DNA of 64,000 bases from Streptomyces sp. TLI_105 (GCF_900105415.1 NZ_FNSM01000001.1:1426001-1490000), one strand, 5' to 3'; shown: positions 11,032 to 19,513, counted from the first letter of the stretch. Made by a program: numbers and translations. Notes: a model not told the origin generated them from the letters alone.

Positions 11032-11097
11032 CTAGCGAAGCGCCTCCGAGGTTCGGGGCATCATTCGCATCATGGCGAGGGTGGCGGTGCGCTGCAT
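11032..11097 (-). CDS. Methionine-rich leader peptide
   Basis: A 21-residue frame from ATG at 11097 to TAG at 11032: it begins MQRTATLA, continues MMRMM and ends PRTSEALR. Four Met codons in five positions are far above expectation. TAGCCT (11105-11110) and TTGAGA (11127-11132), spaced 16 bases, look like -10 and -35 elements. Seven bases separate the -10 from the ATG, so the transcript would be leaderless, a common arrangement in Streptomyces. A 16-base palindrome (11026-11041) covers the stop codon, and the intrinsic terminator follows 28 bases after the stop. This is the classic layout of ribosome-mediated attenuation, with methionine supply as the inferred signal. Confidence 0.68.
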   Translation of the reverse strand: MQRTATLAMMRMMPRTSEALR

Positions 11098-11104
11098 GGA
11101 CGGC

Positions 11105-11132
11105 AGGCTAGCACCGGTCCGGAGCGTCTCAA
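11105..11132 (-). promoter_or_regulatory. Promoter of the Met leader / DUF62 unit
   Basis: Minus-strand TTGAGA (11127-11132), 16-base spacer, TAGCCT (11105-11110). Transcription should start at or next to the leader ATG (11097). Confidence 0.55.
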
Positions 11133-11410
11133 AGACCTGTCCAAGGAATGGACAGCCAGATCGGCCGGTCCGTCACTGGACGGGGTGAACCCACGGAACG
11201 AGCACCCGTCGCCGGCGGCCTCGGCGGTTGCGTGCCGGTCGAGCGCGGGACGGGGTTCCGACGGCTGGAGGAGCGGACGATCAGTTCGTACGGCATGAGG
11301 ATCGAGTCCGGGTTGCGCTCCCCCGCTCCTTCGATGGCGTCGATGAGGAGCTGGACGACGGCCGTGCCGATCCGGCGGGCGCCGGCGGCGGCGGGGTGGT
11401 CGAGCATCCC
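11129..11410 (-). pseudogene. C-terminal fragment of a LacI-family regulator
   Basis: Minus-strand reading gives 'DHPAAAGARRIGTAVVQLLIDAIEG' followed by 'ILMPYELIVRSSSRR'. This is the typical last 60 residues of LacI/GalR repressors (..LLIDAIEG...LLPTELVVRxS). It continues for a Pro/Arg-rich tail to a stop at 11129. The DNA-binding and most of the sugar-binding domain are absent: sequence upstream of about 11410 does not match, and the tRNA-derived repeat begins 130 bases further on. A dead remnant. Confidence 0.6.
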
Positions 11411-11485
11411 TGCCCACCGCGATCGCGGTCGCCCGCCGACACGGTCAAGGCGGGTCGGTCCCCACGTGGGCCCCAAAAATGATCG

Positions 11486-11519
11486 AGGGGCCGTTTCAGA
11501 TTGCTCTGAAACGGCCCCT
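11486..11519. terminator. Perfect hairpin beside the tRNA-derived repeat
   Basis: A 15-bp perfect stem (AGGGGCCGTTTCAGA and its complement) with a 4-base loop. It stands 18 bases from the tRNA 3'-end copy, in the place where a tRNA-Pro terminator would stand, and so probably terminated the tRNA before the element inserted. Confidence 0.7.
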
Positions 11520-11537
11520 GATCTGCGACTCTTTCGA

Positions 11538-11580
11538 GTCGGAACGACAGGATTTGAACCTGCGACCCCTTGACCCCCAG
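11538..11580. repeat. Attachment-site copy of the tRNA-Pro 3' end
   Basis: 43 bases identical, except one base, to the 3' half of tRNA-Pro at 23916-23958. The final 37 bases (11544-11580 and 23922-23958) match perfectly and lie in the same orientation. They run from the tRNA 3' end to the anticodon loop, a typical integrase crossover region. The copy marks the far end of an integrated element. Confidence 0.88.
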
Positions 11581-11976
11581 CCGCGCCCGTTTCCGCCGCG
11601 AGGTCCAGCTCTCCGCCCGCGTCCAGGGACCGTGTCTCATACCCCTCCTCGCGGCCGATCCGGACGCGGACACCCCATGGCTGGCCACTGCCTACGCTCC
11701 AGGTCTCACCCTCGACCAACACCTCACAGCGCACGCCCCCCTCACCGGCGCCACTCTGCTCGCCTTCGCCGCTGGCACCGCCCAGGCCCTCGCGGCCATC
11801 CATGCGGCGGGGGTCGTCCATCGGGACGTCAAACCGCAGAACGTCATCCTCACCCCGGCCGGCCCCCGCGTCCTCGACTTCGGCATCGCCCATGCCGCAG
11901 ACGGCACGTCCGTGACCCGAACCGGCGTCATGACCGGCACCCCCGGCTGGGTCAGCCCCGAGCACTACCGCACCGG
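11581..11976 (+). pseudogene. Ser/Thr protein kinase fragment
   Basis: The reading begins at the edge of the repeat with 'RFRREVQLSARV' and continues through the hinge ('WLATAYAPG'), the catalytic loop 'HRDVKPQN', 'DFGIAHA' and the activation segment 'GTPGWVSPEHYRTG', where similarity stops. The P-loop and invariant Lys of the N-lobe and the whole C-lobe after the APE-like motif are missing, as is any sensor domain. It is a fragment of a Hanks-type kinase cut precisely at the attachment core on its left. Confidence 0.75.
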
Positions 11977-12091
11977 CTCCGCCGGACCCCGGCGCGCCCC
12001 GCGGGCCGACCCCGCCGGTCGGGCGCGCGGCTGCGCTGGGTATGGCGGAGCTGGAGGCGCTGATCGTGTGGGGCATGGCGCGCCCACCTCG

Positions 12092-12124
12092 CCTGCGATC
12101 CCCACCCGGGGCAGGGATCGCAGG
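12092..12124. terminator. Hairpin downstream of the S9 peptidase gene
   Basis: CCTGCGATCCC / GGGATCGCAGG, an 11-bp stem around an 11-base loop, lies about 110 bases past the minus-strand stop of the peptidase gene. A second short palindrome (ACGGGAATCCCGT, 12125-12137) follows at once. No T-run. Confidence 0.5.
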
Positions 12125-12232
12125 ACGGGAATCCCGTCGCCTGAATGACCGTGAGGCATGAGCGAACTCATCGGCCCATCCGGAACGATCCGGGTCACAT
12201 GAGCCTGCGGGCTGCTCGTCCGCCTGTCCGGC

Positions 12233-14509
12233 TCAGGCGAACAGCTCGGCCAGCATCTCGGGGCCGATGGCGATGGGGGCGGGGCGGTAGGCGGGAGGCT
12301 GCGTGCCCATCAGCTCGCGCACCAGGAAGTCCCAGCAGCGTGTGCGGACGTAGGCCAGGTGGTCGATGAACGTGTGCTCGGCCCCGGGCACGATGAGCAG
12401 TTCGAAGTCCTTGCCCGCGGCGATGAGGCGGTCGGCCAGGCGCAGTGTGTGGTCCGGGTGGACCTGGTCGTCCATTTCGCCGTGGATCAGGAGCAGTTTG
12501 CCCGCCAGACGGTCGGCGAGGTCCACGTTGGAGGTGCGGGCCCAGGCCTCGGAGTTGTCCGCTCCGTCGTAGGTCTCCACGAAGCCGGCGTTGAAGTGCC
12601 GGGCCTCGTGCGAGCCGGAGAGGGCGGCTCCGGCCTTGTACGTCTCGGGGAAGTCCAGCATCGCGCGGGCCGCGGCGAAGCCGCCTCCGGAGTGGCCGAG
12701 CACGCCCACGCGGTCCAGGTCCATCCACGGCCGGGACTCGGCCAGCTGCCGCAGGGCCGCGACGTGGTCGGCCAGCCCGCCCGCGTCGGCCAGGTGGCCG
12801 TAGGAGGTGTCATGGAAGGCCTTGTCCCGGCCCGGGGTGCCGCGTCCGTCCAGTGCCACCACCACGAAGCCCAGCGCCGCGAGGGGTTCGGCGTCGAGGC
12901 CCATGCCGCCGGGGTCGAAGCAGGGGGCGACCCGGTTGACCTGCGGGCCCGGGTAGACGTTGTCCACCACGGGGTAGCGGTGGGCGGGGTCGAACGCCCG
13001 CGGCCGGTACAGCACCCCGTAGAGGTCCGTCACCCCGTCGGCCGCCTTGACGCGGAACCGTTCCGGCGCGGTCCAGCCGGTGGCGGTGAGCTTGCCGATG
13101 TCTGCGCGCTCCAGTTCCACAAGGACCCGGCCGGTCCAGTCGCGGACCGTCGTCACCGGCGGGGTGTCGACGGTGGACGCGGAGTCGATGAAGTACTGCG
13201 GGTGGACGGTGACGGTGTGGTCCCGGTCGTCGTCCGTGAGCCGGGCGAAGCCGGAGCCGTCCAGGGCGACGCGGCAGACCGTACGCCGGTAGGGGTCCTC
13301 GTCGACCTGCCCGGAGGCGGTGAAGTACACGACCCGCTCGGCCTCGTCGACGCGCAGGATCTGCCGTACCGCCCACGGCCCGGAGGTGACCTGCCCGAGC
13401 AGCGCGCCGGTGTGCAGGTCGTATCGGTACAGGTGGCCCCAGCCGTCCCGCTGGGAGTACCACAGCACCTCGGCGGCGTCGGCGAGGACCCGCACGATCG
13501 GGGGCTCGTACCCGAACTGGTTGGGCTCCACGCGGGTGTCCCCGGTCTCGCTGAGCACGGTGGTGACCTCGCCGGTGACCGCGTCCAGGCGGTACAGGGT
13601 GAGCGTGCGCAGGTCGCGGGGCCGACCGAGGTAGTACACCGCCGAGCTGTCCTCCGCCCACCAGGCCCACTTGGTCATGATGGGCGACAGCTGAGGCATG
13701 AGGAGCGGATCGGCCTGCGCGCGGACCACCGTGCCCGCGGCGACGTCCAGTACGACCAGTTCGGCCAGCGGTACGTGCTCGTCCCCGGGGTAGGCGTACC
13801 GCTGGGTGTGCAGCGCCGGGGCCCCGCCGTCGGCAGGCCTGGCCTCCACCAGGTGGGTCCGCCGGACGTCGCGCTCGTCGGTGCGGTGTGCCAGCACCTT
13901 CGTCGAGTCGGGCGACCAGGCCACCGCGGGCGGCATGTACGGCAGGCCGATCTTGCGCAGCAGGGTGCCGTTCGCCGTGCAGTCCGGGCCGGTGCCGTAC
14001 TGGTGGCCGGGCACGCCGTCGGTGGTCAGCGCCCATTCGCGGCCGTCGGACAACGAGCGCGCCCAGAGGTCTTCCCCTCGCCGGGAAACCGCGGTCTTCC
14101 CGTCGGGTGACGGCACTTCGAGGGGATTGCCCGGCGGCGTGAACTCGGCCCGCTCGCAGGTGTAGTCGTCCAGGTCGCAGCGCCACCACTCGCCGAACGC
14201 GTCGAACTCAACAGTGTTCGCGGCCAGTTGTATCGCCGTGGTCGGCAGGAATTCGGGGTCGGCCTGCTGCCCGGAGGCTGCGGCCAGCGCGGCGGCGAGC
14301 CGGGCGTGGTCGAAGGCCGGCTCACGGGTGCCGGCCGCCGGGTCGACCAGCACGAACCGCTTGCCGACGCCGTTGCTCACCGCGTACCAGAAGCGGGTGT
14401 CTCCGTCGATCCACTGCGGCCTGATCCTGTCGCCGACGACGAGCTCACCGGGTCGGGCGGGCCGGCGCAGGAGCTGCTCCGCGGCCTGGTAGTTCTGAGT
14501 GGTGCTCAT
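12233..14509 (-). CDS. S9 family prolyl oligopeptidase (DPP4-like)
   Basis: 758 aa from the ATG at 14509, chosen over an upstream ATG (14569) because of a good AAGGA site and because 'MSTTQNY' looks like a true N-terminus. An N-terminal beta-propeller (about 30-480, with 'AWSPDSTKVLA', 'WWAEDSSAVYYLG') is followed by an alpha/beta-hydrolase domain with the triad: nucleophile in 'GHSGGG', acid in 'HGEMDDQVHPDH' and base in 'GAEHTF'. The usual GWSYGG elbow is replaced by GHSGGG. No signal peptide, so cytosolic. It should cleave short peptides, often after proline. It lies inside the integrated element, and the minus-strand DUF4097 gene ends 107 bases upstream. Confidence 0.93.
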   Translation of the reverse strand: MSTTQNYQAAEQLLRRPARPGELVVGDRIRPQWIDGDTRFWYAVSNGVGKRFVLVDPAAGTREPAFDHARLAAALAAASGQQADPEFLPTTAIQLAANTVEFDAFGEWWRCDLDDYTCERAEFTPPGNPLEVPSPDGKTAVSRRGEDLWARSLSDGREWALTTDGVPGHQYGTGPDCTANGTLLRKIGLPYMPPAVAWSPDSTKVLAHRTDERDVRRTHLVEARPADGGAPALHTQRYAYPGDEHVPLAELVVLDVAAGTVVRAQADPLLMPQLSPIMTKWAWWAEDSSAVYYLGRPRDLRTLTLYRLDAVTGEVTTVLSETGDTRVEPNQFGYEPPIVRVLADAAEVLWYSQRDGWGHLYRYDLHTGALLGQVTSGPWAVRQILRVDEAERVVYFTASGQVDEDPYRRTVCRVALDGSGFARLTDDDRDHTVTVHPQYFIDSASTVDTPPVTTVRDWTGRVLVELERADIGKLTATGWTAPERFRVKAADGVTDLYGVLYRPRAFDPAHRYPVVDNVYPGPQVNRVAPCFDPGGMGLDAEPLAALGFVVVALDGRGTPGRDKAFHDTSYGHLADAGGLADHVAALRQLAESRPWMDLDRVGVLGHSGGGFAAARAMLDFPETYKAGAALSGSHEARHFNAGFVETYDGADNSEAWARTSNVDLADRLAGKLLLIHGEMDDQVHPDHTLRLADRLIAAGKDFELLIVPGAEHTFIDHLAYVRTRCWDFLVRELMGTQPPAYRPAPIAIGPEMLAELFA

Positions 14510-14616
14510 TTCTTCGGTCCTTCTTCGGTGTCGGTTTCGGGCATGGTGGCGCCACGGTGGCACCTTCACGGCAGGGCCGTCGGCTGCAGCGGGGTGCCCC
14601 TTCGGGGCTGCGTGGG

Positions 14617-15288
14617 TCAGAGGCTGCGGGCGGTGATGTCCCCGTAGGAGGTGGTCGCGTGGAGCTTCAGGCTCGCGGCGTCGCCTTCGGTGTTGTTGAG
14701 CGAGTTGTGGATCCGGCCGTAGGAGGTGCCGGCGGCCAGGGAGGCGTTGACCCCGCGGGCGGCGCCGACGGAGATCTCGCCGTGCTCGGTGGTCAGGGTG
14801 ACCGTGCCGGTCATGGCCTCGGCGATGTGGATGTCGCCCTTCTGGGTGCTGATCTGGGCGGGGCCGCCCAGGCGGCCGACCGAGACGTCGCCGTCGAGAA
14901 GGGCGAGGCGGGCGCTCGCGGTCTCGTCGAGCTTGACCGTGCCCTGTGCGCCCTCGAAGGCGACGTCGCCGAGCCGTCCGACGCCCTGGAACTCGCCGCT
15001 GGCCGTCTTCGCCTCGATGCGGGAGTCGGCGGGCAGCTGGACGACGACCTGGACGAATCCGGAGTTGCCGAGGATCTGGCTCTTCGGCGCGGGGACCGCG
15101 ATCCGCAGGACGCCGTTGCCGTATTCGACCGTGGTCTGCTCCGCCGCCTGCACGTCGCGGCCCTTCGAGGCATCCGCGGGCAGGACCTCGACCGTGGTGT
15201 CGGCCCGGTCGGCGGCGATGAACCGGATGCTTCCCGCGGGGATGTCCAGGACGGCGGCGATCGGGGCGGGGGTGGCGAACTTCTGCAT
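14617..15288 (-). CDS. DUF4097 beta-strand repeat protein
   Basis: 223 aa, starting at ATG 15288 with AAGGAG seven bases upstream (an ATG at 15339 has no such site). The chain alternates short beta strands and tight turns typical of the DUF4097/bactofilin-like right-handed helix: 'TVEVLPADASKGRDVQAAEQTTVEYG', 'GDVSVGRLGGPAQISTQKGDIHIAEA', 'TTEHGEISVG'. No signal peptide or membrane helix. The function of the family is unknown; in Streptomyces such genes are often next to a regulator, but none is intact here. Upstream lies an unusually AT-rich 150-base stretch with several TTGCA-type words. Confidence 0.85.
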   Translation of the reverse strand: MQKFATPAPIAAVLDIPAGSIRFIAADRADTTVEVLPADASKGRDVQAAEQTTVEYGNGVLRIAVPAPKSQILGNSGFVQVVVQLPADSRIEAKTASGEFQGVGRLGDVAFEGAQGTVKLDETASARLALLDGDVSVGRLGGPAQISTQKGDIHIAEAMTGTVTLTTEHGEISVGAARGVNASLAAGTSYGRIHNSLNNTEGDAASLKLHATTSYGDITARSL

Positions 15289-15480
15289 GACGCTCTCCTT
15301 GAGCTCGTTGTTTCCGATGAGGGAAAAGCTACGTTGCATTCATAGATTCCTCAACACGATCACCGCAAGAAACCATCGTTTACGCAGGTCAGTTGGGGGA
15401 AATCATTGCAGTGACTCTCGAAATTAACGCAACGACAGCCGCTTACTCGTTGCAATGAATTGAGGGTGAACGCTCAGGGA
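15289..15480. promoter_or_regulatory. AT-rich control region upstream of DUF4097 gene
   Basis: A stretch of markedly low GC with recurring words: CGTTGCATTCAT, CATTGCAGTGA and CGTTGCAATGAA. The last two lie as an inverted pair (CATTGCA...TGCAATG). It probably holds the promoter and an operator of the DUF4097 gene. No exact -10/-35 pair is claimed. Confidence 0.4.
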
Positions 15481-15489
15481 TGCGAAGCG

Positions 15490-15650
15490 GCTGCACGTCA
15501 GGGTCCGGCGACCGTGGCGAACTGGTCCTGCGCACGAGCGGCTTCCCCCGCGACCGGAAGGTTGATCGGTATGCCCCCAGTACGCGGCGATCAGTCGGCC
15601 GCCGAGCAGCGGGCCGCCCGCCGTGCCCCCCACGCGGCGATCGTCTTGGG
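15490..15650 (-). pseudogene. Relic of an MFS (EmrB/QacA-type) transporter
   Basis: Minus-strand reading gives 'GGTAGGPLLGGRLIAAYWG' in one frame and 'INLPVAGEAARAQDQFA' in another shortly after. Both match the conserved GP.lGG....W.WiF.INLPvG region of DHA2 drug exporters. Only about 50 codons survive and they need a frameshift, so this is a dead fragment. Confidence 0.42.
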
Positions 15651-15686
15651 ACTCTCGCCCTCGTCGAAGGAGGCGGACCCCTTCGA

Positions 15687-15910
15687 CTACCGGCGTTCGA
15701 AGGCGCCGGCCGGCGGCACCCATTCGGCGAGCTGAACCACGACACCGTTGGGATCGGTGAGACGGAACAGCCGTTCACCCCAGGGCTCCGTCACGCACTC
15801 GACTCCGGCCGGCGAGTGACGCCCGATCAGGCGGGGCGCGTACCTTGCCGGTAGGCGATGCCGTGACCGCCGCCGAGGTCGAGCTCCGGCAGCACGGTCC
15901 CGTGGGTGTC
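15687..15910 (-). pseudogene. Relic of a VOC/glyoxalase-fold protein
   Basis: Reading 'DTHGTVLPELDLGGGHGIAYRQG' runs into a stop. A second frame continues with 'GVECVTEPWGERLFRLTDPNGVVVQLAEW', the usual C-terminal beta strands of VOC proteins, and ends with TAG at 15687. The N-terminal half is missing and the frame is broken, so no functional product is expected. Confidence 0.6.
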
Positions 15911-15967
15911 GCGGCCAGACACTCACGATCCCCCGCACAGCGAACTGACCCGCCAAAAGACGACTTC

Positions 15968-17947
15968 TTAATCGGATGTCCGGCGCAGGACCAGGCAGAC
16001 GAAGCCGAAGCTGTCCCGGTACCCGTGCAGCCAGTCGGAACGCGCGGCAGTGGCCGTCTCCAGTGCCTGGGCGCCGGCCGGATCGTCCTGGTGGTCCAGG
16101 GCCCATGAGGCGAGCGATCCCCAGCAGGCCCACTCGTACGCGTCCCGCTCCCCGCGTGTGCTGACGTGACCGTGGACGGGGGTCCACCCGTCGGCGACGA
16201 CGCTGTCCACCGTGGTGGCCAGATCGGCGAGGTCGCCGAACATCTCGAGGGCCGCCGGCGACGGGGTGCGCTCCCAGAAGGACTCGCCGATCAGGACGCG
16301 GCCTCCGGGAGCCAGGTGCTTGCGGGCCGCCGCGAGGGTGGGGAGAAGACCGCCGAAGGCGTGCGTGGCGCCGACGCTGATCACCAGGTCGTACGGCTGG
16401 GGGGGGCTGAAGTCCGCGGCTTCCTGCCGGTGGAGGACCAGGCGCTCGTCCACCCCGAGCCTGCCTGCTGATCGGCGGGCCTGCGTCAAGGCGACTTCGG
16501 AGACGTCGACGCCCTCGGCATGGAGCTGCGGGCGGGTGGCCAGGGCGCGCAGCAACCACTCCGCTGTGCCGCATCCGAGGTCGAGGACGCGCTCGTCGCC
16601 TCGCGGGAGGGCGTGTTCGAGCAGTCGGCTGACCGAGTCGTCGTCGAGCGGAGACTTGATCGGGTGGTGGGTGTGGGCGATCGCGGAGATCTGTTCGCGG
16701 CTCAGTGGAGGCGCCGGCTTCGTGTCGAGGAGCAGGTCCGCGGCCGCCACTGTCCCGTCGAGGAGCAGGTCCGCGGCGACCGCCGTCCCGTCGGTGCGGA
16801 TCGTGGCGGCGACGGCCTTCGCCCGTGCTTGCGTCTCGGGGGTCAGGGCGGTCCTGAGTGCGGCGGACAGGGTCTCGAAGGTCGGGGTGGGGCCGTCGTG
16901 TGCCGCGCCGATGCCCAGCTCGGCCACCCGGGCGGCCCAATGCGGCTGGTCCACGAACTGGGGCACCACCACCTGGGGTGCACCGGCTCGGGCTGCGGTG
17001 GTCGTGGTGCCCGCCCCGCCGTGGTGGACGACTGCCGCGACCCGACGGAACAGGGTCTGGTGGCTGACGTCGCCCACGGCGAAGCAGTCGTCCGAGGCGT
17101 CCACGAGGTCCAGGTCCGCCCAGCCGCGGGAGACGAGCACACGGCGGCCCTGCGCGCGGGCCGCCTCGACGGCTGTCCGGGCGATGTCGGTGGCGGCCTT
17201 CATGGGCATGCTGCCGAAGCCGACGTACACCGGTGGGGTGCCGGCGTCCAGGAACGCCTCCAGATCGGCGGGCAGGGGGCGGTCGTCGGGCAGGATCCAC
17301 GCGCCGGTCTGCACGAGGTCGAGGTTCGTCAGCTGCTCCCACGGGCCCAGGACCGGGTCCGCCGCCAGCAACGGCCGGTCGGTGAAGACGTGGTCGCGGA
17401 CGTTGTCCACTGGGGCGAGGCCGATCGCCTCGCGGTGGGCGTTGAGCGGCTCGCGGTAGAGGGCGTTGACCTTCTGGGCGTCCAGGTCCCACAGGGCCTG
17501 GTTGTCGGTCATGTCGTCCGGCGCGGGCGGGCCGGGCCGCGGCGGCGGCGGGTAGTGCGCGGAGGGCAGGTCGAACGGATGGAACCCTGCGTACACGTAG
17601 CGGATGCCCAGCTTCTCGGCCACCGAACGGGCGCCGGCCGGCATCAGTCCGCTCGCCACGAGCACGTCGCAGCCCTCGGCCGCCTTGCCGACCGTCTCGA
17701 AGTGCGCGGCGACCAGCTCGGCCGCGAACCCGGAGACGTCCGAGGGCGGCGCCCCCGTGACCAGCTCGCGCACGTCGCGCCCGAAGGGCACCAGTTCCGC
17801 GCCGACTCCCGCAAGCAGTTCAGCGAACTCGTCGTCCGGCGGGGCGCAGACGCGTACCTCCGCGCCGCGTTTCCGCAGCTGCGCCGCAAGTCCCGCGAGC
17901 GGCGCGATGTCGCCGCGCGATCCGTACGCCATCAACAGCACACGCAT
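15968..17947 (-). CDS. Glycosyltransferase-methyltransferase fusion protein
   Basis: 659 aa. Residues 1-385 form a GT-B glycosyltransferase of the MGT/YjiC type that glycosylates antibiotics and other natural products: 'MRVLLMAYGSRGDIAPLAGLA', then the donor-site motif 'HHGGAGTTTTAARAGAPQVVVPQFVDQ' (about 305-335). Residues 412-659 form a class I SAM methyltransferase with motif I 'VLDLGCGTAEW' (near 452) and 'PGGRVLIGESFWE'. A linker contains an imperfect duplication ('AADLLLDGT', 'AADLLLDTK') that is also visible in the DNA. No stop or frameshift separates the domains. Substrates unknown; sugar transfer plus O- or N-methylation of the same product is the natural inference. It lies 36 bases after the AhpD-GNAT gene, probably in one transcript. 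Confidence 0.9.
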   Translation of the reverse strand: MRVLLMAYGSRGDIAPLAGLAAQLRKRGAEVRVCAPPDDEFAELLAGVGAELVPFGRDVRELVTGAPPSDVSGFAAELVAAHFETVGKAAEGCDVLVASGLMPAGARSVAEKLGIRYVYAGFHPFDLPSAHYPPPPRPGPPAPDDMTDNQALWDLDAQKVNALYREPLNAHREAIGLAPVDNVRDHVFTDRPLLAADPVLGPWEQLTNLDLVQTGAWILPDDRPLPADLEAFLDAGTPPVYVGFGSMPMKAATDIARTAVEAARAQGRRVLVSRGWADLDLVDASDDCFAVGDVSHQTLFRRVAAVVHHGGAGTTTTAARAGAPQVVVPQFVDQPHWAARVAELGIGAAHDGPTPTFETLSAALRTALTPETQARAKAVAATIRTDGTAVAADLLLDGTVAAADLLLDTKPAPPLSREQISAIAHTHHPIKSPLDDDSVSRLLEHALPRGDERVLDLGCGTAEWLLRALATRPQLHAEGVDVSEVALTQARRSAGRLGVDERLVLHRQEAADFSPPQPYDLVISVGATHAFGGLLPTLAAARKHLAPGGRVLIGESFWERTPSPAALEMFGDLADLATTVDSVVADGWTPVHGHVSTRGERDAYEWACWGSLASWALDHQDDPAGAQALETATAARSDWLHGYRDSFGFVCLVLRRTSD

Positions 17948-17983
17948 GGGCGTGATTTCTCTTTTCTCTGAGATGTGGGGTGT

Positions 17984-19513
17984 TCAGGTGGTGGGCAGGT
18001 CGAGTTGGTACTCGTGGGTGCTGCGGTGGAAGCGGAAGCCCAACTGCCGGTTGACGGCGAGCATATGGGTGTTGTCCTGGGCGTTGTCGGTCTCGATCTC
18101 CACGATTCCGGGGTGCTCGACGCGGAGCCTGCGCAGCATCTCCGCCTTGACCCACAGTCCGAGCCCGTGGCCGCGATGCGCGGGTACCACGACGGTGTCG
18201 TACTGCAGGGCCCGGTGGGTCTCCCCGGCCCGGATGACGATCTCGGTGTACCCGGCCATCTCGCCCTTGCCGAGCACAGCCGTCGTGAGCAGGACGTCAC
18301 CGCGATCGGCGAGCACTTCGGCCATGGCCCGGACGCGGTCGGCGGTCCAGGTCTGGCTGCCGTAGTCCATGTCGCCCATGGGCATGTCGTTCATCGCGTT
18401 CTTGGCGGCGGCGAACGCCTCGGCCAGGGCGTCGGGTACGGTGCCGGTCCAGCTCGCCAGTTCGTAGCCGGGGTGCTCGGCGTCGGCCGCGGCATCGTCC
18501 GCCTGCGCGACGTCGAGCAGCAGGTGGTCCAGTGCCAGCACCCGCCGGAAGCCGCGTGCGGCGCAGAAGGCGTCACCTGGCCCGTTGCCGCCTACGGCCG
18601 CGATGAGGCTGCGGCGCTGATCGGCCTGTGCCGCCGCCACGGCCGTGGCGAGCAGGCGCGAGCCGACGCCCGAGCGCCGCCGGTCGGGAGCGACGTGCAG
18701 CTCCAGCTGGGACAGGTGGCTTTGACCGGGCGAGGTGAACAAGCGCAGCGCGGCCACGCCGACCACCGCACCGTCGCTCGCGGTGGCCTGCCAGAGCAGT
18801 CGGCGGTTGTCCCGCCCGGGGACGGTGAGCTGGGCGTGGATCTGGTCGAGCGTGGGGCGGGGTTCTTCCGGAAGATCGTGGGCCAGCGAAGCCGACACGA
18901 CTGTGTGCCAGGCGGCGGCTGCTTCAGGAGAGACGTGGGTGAGCGGGGCGATGCTGATCATGTGGGGATCCTCGGTGTGGCGCACGAGCGGCCAGTCGAT
19001 GTCGATACGGGCCGTCGTGGCGAGGTAGTTGGTGAAGACGTTGAGGGCGACATGGGCGACGACCTCGACGATCTGCCCGTCGGACAGGCCGGCGCGCCGG
19101 GCTGCGGCCAGCTGCTCGTTCGGGACGGCGCCGCGGTCGCGGACCATCGTCGCGGCCAGACCCAGGACGGCGGCGGCCCAGGGGTCGTCGGACGCGCCGC
19201 GGCGGGCGCGGCTGGTCTCGGCCGCACTCAGCCCGGCCGTCCTGGTCCCGCGGAACGCGTGCACGGACAGGCAGTAGTCGGACCGGTTCTCCTGCGCCAC
19301 CAGCAGCGCGATGCGTTCGCGCAGGGAGGCCGGCAGGGCGCCCGCCGTACTCAGGGCGGTGAGGGCGCCCACGTACCCCTTCAGCGCGGCGGGGCTGTTG
19401 GCCATCACCCTGGCCAGGTTGGGGATGACCCCGAGAGCCTGGTGCGTGGCCGTGAACAGGGCCGCGGCCTCGCCGGTCGCGGTCTCCGGTTCGACGGTGT
19501 GGAGTGCTGTCAT
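17984..19513 (-). CDS. AhpD/CMD-like domain fused to tandem GNAT domains
   Basis: 509 aa from ATG at 19513 (an ATG at 19567 lacks a ribosome site). Residues 1-185 are a carboxymuconolactone decarboxylase/AhpD alkylhydroperoxidase-like domain. Its CxxCxxxH site reads S78-D-Y-C81-L-S-V-H85, so the first Cys is Ser and thiol-disulfide peroxidase chemistry may be lost. Residues 190-509 hold two GNAT acetyltransferase-like halves, the first with 'RRRSGVGSRLL' and the last with 'VVPAHRGHGLGLWVKAEMLRRL' (acetyl-CoA-binding loop). First gene of a two-gene minus-strand unit that diverges from the SARP regulator, which probably controls it. Substrate unknown. Confidence 0.85.
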   Translation of the reverse strand: MTALHTVEPETATGEAAALFTATHQALGVIPNLARVMANSPAALKGYVGALTALSTAGALPASLRERIALLVAQENRSDYCLSVHAFRGTRTAGLSAAETSRARRGASDDPWAAAVLGLAATMVRDRGAVPNEQLAAARRAGLSDGQIVEVVAHVALNVFTNYLATTARIDIDWPLVRHTEDPHMISIAPLTHVSPEAAAAWHTVVSASLAHDLPEEPRPTLDQIHAQLTVPGRDNRRLLWQATASDGAVVGVAALRLFTSPGQSHLSQLELHVAPDRRRSGVGSRLLATAVAAAQADQRRSLIAAVGGNGPGDAFCAARGFRRVLALDHLLLDVAQADDAAADAEHPGYELASWTGTVPDALAEAFAAAKNAMNDMPMGDMDYGSQTWTADRVRAMAEVLADRGDVLLTTAVLGKGEMAGYTEIVIRAGETHRALQYDTVVVPAHRGHGLGLWVKAEMLRRLRVEHPGIVEIETDNAQDNTHMLAVNRQLGFRFHRSTHEYQLDLPTT

